9,510 bases of DNA from Nitrospirota bacterium. Its GTDB lineage: Bacteria; Nitrospirota; Thermodesulfovibrionia; JACRGW01. The first letter of the stretch is position 1. Each line of letters begins with the position of its first letter. The position numbers and the translations under genes were made by a program. Below, piece by piece: positions 4,733 to 9,510 of this stretch. The notes under the pieces are model-generated. The model worked only from the letters and a program-made list of their open reading frames with translations. It ran no database searches and was not told where the DNA came from. The DNA lies in the NCBI GenBank assembly GCA_016212195.1, contig JACRGW010000123.1:1-9510 (forward strand), given 5' to 3'.

Positions 4733-5395
4733 ATGATAAAAATAGCACCTTCGATCCTTTCAGCAGATTTTAGTCGTCTTGGAGAAGAGGTAAAAAAGGT
4801 TCAATCAGCCGGGGCTGACCTCATACACATAGATGTAATGGATGGTCATTTTGTCCCTAATATAACCGTTGGTCCCTTTATTGTTAAGGCCCTAAGGAAA
4901 GTTACAAACCTTCCCCTCGATGTCCACCTTATGATCTCTAATCCTGAGAAATATATAGACGAATTCGGAAAGGCTGGGGCAAATATATTAACCGTCCATG
5001 TTGAGACCTGTCCTCACCTCCACAGGATAATCCATACTGTAAAGAGGATGGGAATAGAGATTGGTGTCTCCCTGAATCCTGCCACACCACTCACAACTCT
5101 TGAACATATTCTCGAAGACCTCGATATGGTACTCCTTATGTCAGTAAACCCAGGTTGGAGTGGACAGGACTTTATACCCCAGATAATCCCTAAGATAAAG
5201 AGATTAAGGGAAATGATCGATAAGTGCGGTTATAAAGTATCTATCGAGGTCGATGGAGGGGTAAAAGTTGATAATGCCCATAAAGTAGCATCAGCCGGAG
5301 CAGATATCCTCGTTATGGGTTCAGCTATATTCGAGACAAAGGATTACAAAGAGACCATCAGAAAGGTCAGGAGAAGGCTTGACAAGAAAGGGTAA
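4733..5395 (+). CDS. rpe: Ribulose-phosphate 3-epimerase
   Basis: A 220-residue TIM-barrel enzyme of normal length that interconverts D-ribulose 5-phosphate and D-xylulose 5-phosphate in the pentose phosphate pathway. Diagnostic motifs: I-A-P-S-I-L-S-A-D-F (4-13), HIDVMDGHFVPNITVGP (32-48), D-V-H-L-M-I (63-68), V-H-V-E (88-91), M-S-V-N-P-G-W-S-G-Q (136-145), E-V-D-G-G-V (172-177) and V-M-G-S-A-I-F (194-200). The metal ligands and acid/base pair expected for the family are present: His32, Asp34, His65 and Asp174. It starts two bases after the PASTA gene and ends before a 101-base gap holding a palindromic repeat. Confidence 0.96.
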   Translation: MIKIAPSILSADFSRLGEEVKKVQSAGADLIHIDVMDGHFVPNITVGPFIVKALRKVTNLPLDVHLMISNPEKYIDEFGKAGANILTVHVETCPHLHRIIHTVKRMGIEIGVSLNPATPLTTLEHILEDLDMVLLMSVNPGWSGQDFIPQIIPKIKRLREMIDKCGYKVSIEVDGGVKVDNAHKVASAGADILVMGSAIFETKDYKETIRKVRRRLDKKG

Positions 5396-5417
5396 CATTT
5401 AATATTATCTTTTTCAA

Positions 5418-5461
5418 AATCCCCCCATCCCCCCTTTGCTAAAGGGGGGTGAGGGGGGATT
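5418..5461. repeat. C/G-rich palindromic element between rpe and ffh, possible terminator
   Basis: Two 9-bp arms on each side make a near-perfect hairpin: AATCCCCCC and TCCCCCCTTT-type segments pair with AAAGGGGGG and GGGGGGATT around a GCT loop, with a small internal loop of 2 versus 3 bases. Elements of this look (runs of C, spacer, runs of G, ending in GGGGGATT) are dispersed palindromes in many anaerobic bacterial genomes. Downstream on the plus strand is TATATTTTTAT, so it could also end transcription after rpe. Confidence 0.7.
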
Positions 5462-5496
5462 ATATTTTTATGCCAACTTATCGATAAGGCGTTTTA

Positions 5497-6825
5497 ATGT
5501 TTGAAGGACTTACGAATAAATTAGAAGGGATTTTCAGGAAACTCAGGGGAAGAGGTATCCTTAAAGAAGAAGACGTTCTCTCTGCCCTTAAGGAAATAAG
5601 ATTGGCCCTTCTTGAGGCAGATGTTAACTTCAAGGTTGTCAAAGATCTTGTAGAGAAAATAAAGGGAAGAGCGATTGGACAGGAGATACTTCAGAGCCTT
5701 ACTCCAGGTCAACAGGTAATCAAGGTAGTCCATGAAGAACTTACCAGTCTTATGGGAGGAAGTTATAAAAAGACACATCTCTCCCCTAACCCCCCCACTG
5801 TTCTTATGCTTGTAGGGTTACAGGGATCGGGAAAGACCACAACAGCAGGGAAACTTGCTAATCTGTTCAAGAAGGAAGGGAGACAGCCCCTGCTTGTAGC
5901 TGCCGACACCCAGAGACCTGCTGCAATAGAGCAGTTGTCATCATTGAGTTCCCAGACAGGAGTCAATTTCTATGGTACAAAGGAGGGTGATAACCCCATC
6001 AGGGTCTGTGAGGACGCTACCCACAAGGCGAAAAGGGAAGGTTTCGAACCTGTCATTATCGATACTGCAGGAAGGCTCCATATAGATGATGCGCTCATGA
6101 ATGAATTAAAAATGGTCAGGGAAAAGATCCTCCCTCAGGAGATACTTTTAGTAGCAGATGCAATGACAGGCCAGGATGCTGTCAATATTGCCCAGAGGTT
6201 TGATGAAGCCCTTAACCTTACAGGAATAATCCTCACAAAGATGGATGGCGATGCAAGGGGTGGTGCAGCAATCTCTATGATGGCTGTAACAGGGAAGCCA
6301 ATAAAGATGATAGGTGTTGGAGAGAAACTTGACCTCTTAGAACCCTTCCATCCTGACAGGATGGCATCAAGGATACTCGGCATGGGGGATGTCTTATCTA
6401 TTATAGAGAAGGCCGAGGCCTCAATAGAAAAGGAAGAGGCCCTAAGACTTGAGAAAAAACTCAGGACAGATTCATTCACCCTTGAAGATTTCAGGGGACA
6501 ACTCAAACAGATGAAGAAGATGGGGCCCTTAAGTCAGATTCTCGATCTCATTCCTGGATTGGGGAAATTTAGATCCGAGATTAATATCGACGACAGGGAA
6601 CTGATAAAGGTTGAAGCAATTATTGATTCTATGACTAAAAAGGAAAGGGGAAATTATGCTATAATAAATGGAAATAGAAGGAAGAGGATAGCCCTTGGCA
6701 GTGGTACAATGGTTACTGATGTCAACAGGGTATTAAAACAATTCATCCAGGTAAAGAAGATGATGAAGGCCTTCAGCGGGAAGGGAGGCCTGAATATTGC
6801 GAGGGAGGTGATGAAGTGGCAGTAA
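5497..6825 (+). CDS. ffh: Signal recognition particle GTPase Ffh (SRP54)
   Basis: A 442-residue protein, normal for bacterial Ffh. N domain: residues 1-90 (L-A-L-L-E-A-D-V-N at 37-44 is typical). G domain: P-loop GLQGSGKTT (107-115), [11 protein letters not shown] (137-147), D-T-A-G-R (189-193) and [10 protein letters not shown] (247-256). M domain: from about 320, methionine-rich, with Q-M-K-K-M-G-P-L (338-345) and the RNA-binding stretch around [10 protein letters not shown] (394-403), ending [13 protein letters not shown]. It binds 4.5S RNA and signal sequences and delivers ribosomes to FtsY at the membrane. Its last 10 bases overlap the start of rpsP. The ribosome site is weak (AAGG about 9 nt before ATG). 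Confidence 0.97.
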   Translation: MFEGLTNKLEGIFRKLRGRGILKEEDVLSALKEIRLALLEADVNFKVVKDLVEKIKGRAIGQEILQSLTPGQQVIKVVHEELTSLMGGSYKKTHLSPNPPTVLMLVGLQGSGKTTTAGKLANLFKKEGRQPLLVAADTQRPAAIEQLSSLSSQTGVNFYGTKEGDNPIRVCEDATHKAKREGFEPVIIDTAGRLHIDDALMNELKMVREKILPQEILLVADAMTGQDAVNIAQRFDEALNLTGIILTKMDGDARGGAAISMMAVTGKPIKMIGVGEKLDLLEPFHPDRMASRILGMGDVLSIIEKAEASIEKEEALRLEKKLRTDSFTLEDFRGQLKQMKKMGPLSQILDLIPGLGKFRSEINIDDRELIKVEAIIDSMTKKERGNYAIINGNRRKRIALGSGTMVTDVNRVLKQFIQVKKMMKAFSGKGGLNIAREVMKWQ

Positions 6826-7091
6826 GAATCAGATTAACAAGGATGGGTGCCAAAAAGAAGCCTTTCTACCGTGTAGTAGTAGCTAATTCACGTATGCCGA
6901 GGGATGGTAGATTTCTTGAGATCCTCGGTACATATAATCCATTAAAGGACCCTTCAGAGATAAAGATAGATGCTGAGAAAGCATTGAGCTGGCTGAGAAA
7001 AGGTGCTCAGCCATCAGATACTGTCAAGAATCTCTTGATAAAAGCTGGGGTGATCTCACAACCTGAGGAGACCCGCAAGAGGGCCTCCTGA
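6816..7091 (+). CDS. rpsP: 30S ribosomal protein S16
   Basis: A 91-residue protein with the classic S16 start [24 protein letters not shown] and [15 protein letters not shown] (about 30-44), followed by [15 protein letters not shown]. The start is GTG at 6816, inside the end of ffh. It is set by a nearly perfect Shine-Dalgarno, GGAGGTGAT (6804-6812), and by the conserved N-terminus, so its translation is coupled to ffh. It is an essential component of the small ribosomal subunit. Confidence 0.97.
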   Translation: MAVRIRLTRMGAKKKPFYRVVVANSRMPRDGRFLEILGTYNPLKDPSEIKIDAEKALSWLRKGAQPSDTVKNLLIKAGVISQPEETRKRAS

Positions 7092-7129
7092 AATCGAAGG
7101 TCTACGACCTAATAAGGAGGTGGATTCTG

Positions 7130-7360
7130 ATGAAAGAGTTAATCGAATATATGGCAAAGGCTCTGGTGGATAAACCAGAAGAAGTAGCGGTAAATGAGGT
7201 AGGTGGAGAAAAGACCACAGTCTTTGAACTAAGGGTATCCACGAGTGACTTGGGAAAAGTAATCGGCAAACAGGGTAGAACCGCGAGGGCTATGAGGACT
7301 ATCCTTAATGCGGCTGGCACAAAATTGGGAAAACGATGTGTCCTCGAGATCCTAGAATAA
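7130..7360 (+). CDS. khpA: KH-domain RNA-binding protein KhpA
   Basis: A 76-residue single KH-domain protein (YlqC family) with [20 protein letters not shown] (40-59), including the GxxG RNA-binding loop G-K-Q-G at 46-49. It ends V-L-E-I-L-E, as the family normally does, so it is complete. An excellent AAGGAGGTGG ribosome site lies before the ATG. In Firmicutes KhpA acts with KhpB in post-transcriptional control of cell division and envelope genes. The usual order is rpsP-khpA-rimM-trmD-rplS; here the base right after the khpA stop is already the tail of rimM. Confidence 0.93.
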   Translation: MKELIEYMAKALVDKPEEVAVNEVGGEKTTVFELRVSTSDLGKVIGKQGRTARAMRTILNAAGTKLGKRCVLEILE

Positions 7361-7450
7361 GGTATTCCTGCAATAAGGGAAGTTATTAAGGAAATAGACA
7401 TAAAAAAGAAAAGGATGGTAATACATCCGATGGAAGGATTGTTAGATTAA
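7361..7450 (+). pseudogene. rimM: rimM remnant: last 29 codons only
   Basis: Directly after the khpA TAA, and in the same frame, the sequence reads GIPAIREVIKEID then I-K-K-K-R-M-V-I-H-P-M-E-G-L-L-D and a TAA (7448-7450). This is the characteristic C-terminus of RimM, the 16S rRNA processing factor (pattern I-P-A-I-x-x-V-x-x-I-D ... G-L-L-D). It sits exactly where rimM belongs between khpA and trmD. The remaining ~140 residues, with the whole N-terminal barrel and most of the PRC-barrel domain, are absent, and no start codon or ribosome site precedes it. The fragment holds GGAAGGA (7432-7438), the only visible ribosome site for trmD, which may be why it was kept. A joining error in assembly is the alternative to a true deletion. 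Confidence 0.85.
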
Positions 7451-8182
7451 TTGCGTTGCGATGTCCTTACGCTATTTCCTAAGGTAATAAAGACCATCCT
7501 TTCTGAAAGTATCCTCAAGAGAGCGATAGATAAGGGCATTCTTGACATCAAGGTTTATAATATAAGGGACTTTACTGAAGACAGGCATCATGTCGTTGAT
7601 GATTACCCTTATGGCGGTGGTGCTGGCATGGTCCTCAAGCCCGAGCCAATCTTCAGGGCAATAGACAGTCTGAAAAAGATTGAGGAGGAGAGGTTGATCA
7701 TATTTCTCTCTCCTCAGGGGAAAACCTTTAAACAGAAAATTGCGGAAAGGCTTTCTAAAGAATCCCGTCGCCTTACCTTTATCTGCGGTCACTACGAAGG
7801 GATTGATGAAAGGGTAAGGGCGATAGTAGATGAGGAATTATCATTGGGGGATTATGTCCTTACAGGCGGAGAACTGGCAGCAATGATAGTTATAGAGGCC
7901 TCTGTACGGCTCATTCCCGGAGTACTTGGAGATGAAAGGTCAGCCCTGGAAGATTCCTTTTCAGAAGGGCTTCTCGATTTCCCTCACTATACAAGACCAT
8001 CAGAGTTCAGGGGAATGAAAGTACCTGAAGTTCTGCTTTCAGGTAACCATGAAGAGGTACGGATCTGGAGGCGAAGGGAATCACTTCGGAGGACATTAGA
8101 GAAGAGGCCTGATCTTCTTGAAAGGGCCAATCTTTCTGAGGAGGACAAAAAACTTTTAGAAGAGATTAAACAAACGATGTGA
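7451..8182 (+). CDS. trmD: tRNA (guanine-37-N1)-methyltransferase TrmD
   Basis: A 243-residue SPOUT-family enzyme, complete. Start is TTG at 7451, fixed by the conserved N-terminus [10 protein letters not shown]; the codon directly follows the rimM stop. Motifs: [14 protein letters not shown] (54-67), the trefoil-knot AdoMet site L-S-P-Q-G (86-90), [10 protein letters not shown] (113-122) and G-D-Y-V-L-T-G-G-E (133-141), the catalytic Asp168 in E-D-S-F, and L-D-F-P-H-Y-T-R-P. It makes m1G37 in tRNAs that read CNN and CGG codons and so prevents +1 frameshifting. The C-terminal tRNA-binding helices are present. The ribosome site GGAAGGA lies 12 nt upstream inside the rimM remnant. Confidence 0.96.
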   Translation: MRCDVLTLFPKVIKTILSESILKRAIDKGILDIKVYNIRDFTEDRHHVVDDYPYGGGAGMVLKPEPIFRAIDSLKKIEEERLIIFLSPQGKTFKQKIAERLSKESRRLTFICGHYEGIDERVRAIVDEELSLGDYVLTGGELAAMIVIEASVRLIPGVLGDERSALEDSFSEGLLDFPHYTRPSEFRGMKVPEVLLSGNHEEVRIWRRRESLRRTLEKRPDLLERANLSEEDKKLLEEIKQTM

Positions 8183-8209
8183 GAATCTTTAACCTTCTGG
8201 AGGTAAGAT

Positions 8210-8563
8210 ATGAACGCAATACGTCTAATTGAAGAATCCCAGAAAAGGGAAATCCCTTCCTTCGGTATTGGAGACACTGTGAAAGTCAATCTCAAGATTG
8301 TTGAAGGTGATAAAGAGAGGATTCAGGTCTTTGAGGGAACGGTAATCGGAAGGAAGGGTGGTGGAAGCCGTGAGACTTTTACAGTAAGGAAAGTCTCTTT
8401 CGGAATTGGTGTCGAAAGGATATTCCCTCTCCATTCACCCATGATTGATAAGATCGAAGTAGTAAAGAAAGGCGATGTGAGGAGGGCAAAGCTTTACTAC
8501 CTCAGAGGAAAGAAAGGAAAATCAGCAAGGATCAAGGAGAAAATAGAAACCAGCAAAGAATAA
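8210..8563 (+). CDS. rplS: 50S ribosomal protein L19
   Basis: A 117-residue protein with all L19 signatures: [10 protein letters not shown] (18-27), [37 protein letters not shown], and [14 protein letters not shown] near the C-terminus. GGAGGT (8199-8204) stands 5 nt before the ATG, 27 bases after trmD. L19 lies at the 30S-50S interface. The gene is followed by a 109-base gap filled by a palindromic repeat. Confidence 0.97.
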   Translation: MNAIRLIEESQKREIPSFGIGDTVKVNLKIVEGDKERIQVFEGTVIGRKGGGSRETFTVRKVSFGIGVERIFPLHSPMIDKIEVVKKGDVRRAKLYYLRGKKGKSARIKEKIETSKE

Positions 8564-8575
8564 ATGATTACAATT

Positions 8576-8661
8576 TGTCACCCTGAACTCGATTCAGGGT
8601 CTCGTTCCTTTGCAAATCTCAGGACATGCTTTAGAGATTCTGAAACAAGTTCAGAATGACA
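8576..8661. repeat. 86-bp two-hairpin palindromic element (MITE/REP-like)
   Basis: The element is bounded by TGTCACCCTGAAC on the left and GTTCAGAATGACA on the right, which are inverted copies of each other with two mismatches in 13. Inside the left end is a perfect hairpin CCCTGAA-ctcga-TTCAGGG (8581-8599), and inside the right end ATTCTGAA-acaag-TTCAGAAT (8637-8657). This family of TGTCA...TGACA repeats is common between genes in several bacterial phyla. No transposase is encoded and no clear target duplication is seen. It occupies nearly the whole rplS-rnhB gap. Confidence 0.75.
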
Positions 8662-8672
8662 GCTAACAATCC

Positions 8673-9311
8673 ATGCCAAAGAGACAGCTCTCGATCTTTC
8701 CAGAGGGTAGAACTGAGGATATCTTTCTCTATGAAGAGGAGATATACCGAGGAGGCTACAACAGAATTGCCGGAGTAGATGAGGCAGGAAGAGGACCTCT
8801 GGCAGGACCTGTTGTAGCTGCTGCAGTAACACTGTCCAGAGGGATTTTCCTTAAAGGTCTCGATGATTCAAAGAGGCTCTCTGAGGAAAAACGGGAAGAC
8901 CTGTTTTTAGAAATCACAAAGACTGCCCTCGGTGTCGGTATAGGTATTATTGATGCGAAGGAGATAGATGAAACTGATATCCTGATGGCTACTATAAAGG
9001 CAGCCGAGATAGCTATCATCTCCCTTAATACCGAACCGGATTTTTTACTTACCGATGCCCTTCACATACCTGTTAATATCCCGCAGAAATCTCTCATAAA
9101 AGGCGACAGTAGAAGCGCCTCCGTTGCTGCTGCCTCCATAGTAGCTAAGGTAACAAGGGACAGGCTCATGATGGAATATCATAGGATCTATCCTGAGTAT
9201 AAATTCCACATCCATAAAGGCTATGCCACAAAGGAACATTTAAAACTCTTGAAAAAACATGGCCCCTGCGAAATCCACAGGAAAAGTTTCAGGGGAGTAG
9301 TCATCAGATAA
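8673..9311 (+). CDS. rnhB: Ribonuclease HII
   Basis: A 212-residue protein of normal length. It removes RNA from RNA-DNA hybrids and single ribonucleotides from DNA. Motifs: G-V-D-E-A-G-R-G-P-L-A-G-P-V-V (34-48), D-D-S-K-R-L-S (64-70), L-T-D-A-L (126-130), K-G-D-S-R-S-A-S-V-A-A-A-S-I-V-A-K-V-T-R-D (143-163), H-K-G-Y-A-T-K-E-H (181-189) and a typical S-F-R-G-V ending. The four metal-binding acids are present: Asp36, Glu37, Asp128 and Asp163. The ATG at 8673 follows an in-frame TAA closely, so no earlier start is possible. There is no Shine-Dalgarno, and the palindromic element ends only 11 bases upstream, so its insertion may have replaced the former leader. Confidence 0.95.
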   Translation: MPKRQLSIFPEGRTEDIFLYEEEIYRGGYNRIAGVDEAGRGPLAGPVVAAAVTLSRGIFLKGLDDSKRLSEEKREDLFLEITKTALGVGIGIIDAKEIDETDILMATIKAAEIAIISLNTEPDFLLTDALHIPVNIPQKSLIKGDSRSASVAAASIVAKVTRDRLMMEYHRIYPEYKFHIHKGYATKEHLKLLKKHGPCEIHRKSFRGVVIR

Positions 9312-9509
9312 GCCTGTTTTTCCGCAATTAGCAGAGAGTTTTTCCATCTTAAGATTACCGACTTTATATAGGACAATATGGCTATCTGCTGTAAATATGC
9401 GGTTAGGTCTCACATTACTTATCTGTTTTAGACTTCCTGTTCCAAAGTCTTTATCGTCAAGTGAAATTGCATAAGTGTCTCTAATGGCTTGACTGGTTAT
9501 CTGGCAAAG
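9240..9509 (-). CDS. PemK/MazF-like toxin, C-terminal part, tail disrupted
   Basis: The minus strand is open from the right edge (frame starting at 9509) and reads L-C-Q-I-T-S-Q, D-T-Y-A-I-S-L-D-D-K-D-F-G-T-G-S-L-K-Q-I-S-N-V-R-P-N-R-I-F-T-A-D and I-V-L-Y-K-V-G-N-L-K-M-E-K-L. This is the C-terminal half of PemK/MazF-like ribonuclease toxins (I-T-S ... F-x-x-G-x-L-K-x-x-S-x-V-R-P-x-K-I-F-T ... K-x-G-x-L-x-x-E-K-L). The recognisable part ends near 9330. After that the frame runs a further 29 codons, partly antisense to rnhB, to a TAA at 9242-9240, with no family resemblance. The usual short helical ending is missing, pointing to a frameshift or truncation. The N-terminus and any antitoxin lie outside the window. 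Confidence 0.65.
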   Translation of the reverse strand, partial: LCQITSQAIRDTYAISLDDKDFGTGSLKQISNVRPNRIFTADSHIVLYKVGNLKMEKLSANCGKTGLSDDYSPETFPVDFAGAMFFQEF

Positions 9510-9510
9510 A

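Noticed and set aside
7098..7110. AGGTC-TAC-GACCT hairpin between rpsP and khpA
   Set aside because: Only 5 bp with no T run; too weak to call a terminator or protein-binding site.
8578..8832. Minus-strand 84-codon frame across the repeat and the rnhB start
   Set aside because: Produced by the open palindromic repeat (H-S-E-L-V-S-E-S type translation, common for such repeats) and rnhB antisense.
1..9510. CRISPR array, tRNA or rRNA gene, transposase or prophage genes
   Set aside because: No regularly spaced direct repeats, cloverleaf sequences, rRNA-like stretches or recognisable transposase/integrase motifs were seen on either strand by eye.

Overview
The window is one bacterial chromosomal segment of moderate G+C. 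The gene order rsmB - PASTA protein - rpe - ffh - rpsP - khpA - (rimM) - trmD - rplS - rnhB, the C-rich palindrome between genes and a UGA-containing SelW-type gene suggest an anaerobic Nitrospirota or deltaproteobacterial lineage. This placement is an inference from gene order and style and was not tested against any database.

Left part (1-2655), small accessory genes: the 3' end of a YtxH-like gene (+); a minus-strand pair of a cyclophilin-like protein and an overlapping 73-aa SelW/Rdx selenoprotein, whose in-frame TGA would be read as selenocysteine; an eight-cysteine zinc-ribbon protein (+); a minus-strand higBA toxin-antitoxin pair with its own palindromic operator; and an orphan DUF433 antitoxin-like gene (-). 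A ribosome-binding-site-led 28-codon fragment lies between the zinc-ribbon gene and higA.

Middle and right (2656-9311), a long plus-strand housekeeping run: 16S rRNA methyltransferase RsmB, a membrane-anchored PASTA-only protein, ribulose-phosphate epimerase, SRP GTPase Ffh, ribosomal protein S16, RNA-binding KhpA, tRNA methyltransferase TrmD, ribosomal protein L19 and RNase HII. Genes are packed tightly (ffh and rpsP overlap by 10 nt), and most internal genes have good Shine-Dalgarno sites. The exception is the place where rimM should be: only its last 29 codons remain (7361-7450), starting on the base after the khpA stop and ending one base before the TTG start of trmD. Two palindromic repeats sit in the only real gaps: a C/G-rich hairpin between rpe and ffh, and an 86-bp element with two hairpins between rplS and rnhB.

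Right edge (9240-9509): the 3' part of a PemK/MazF-like toxin gene on the minus strand runs convergently into the end of rnhB, and its normal C-terminus is not visible.

Main points of interest: the unlisted selenoprotein gene with a plausible bacterial SECIS hairpin, the rimM deletion scar inside a highly conserved operon, and a repeated arrangement in which the first genes of transcription units have a -10 element almost touching the start codon and no Shine-Dalgarno, suggesting leaderless transcripts. I did not find a clearly new multi-gene system.
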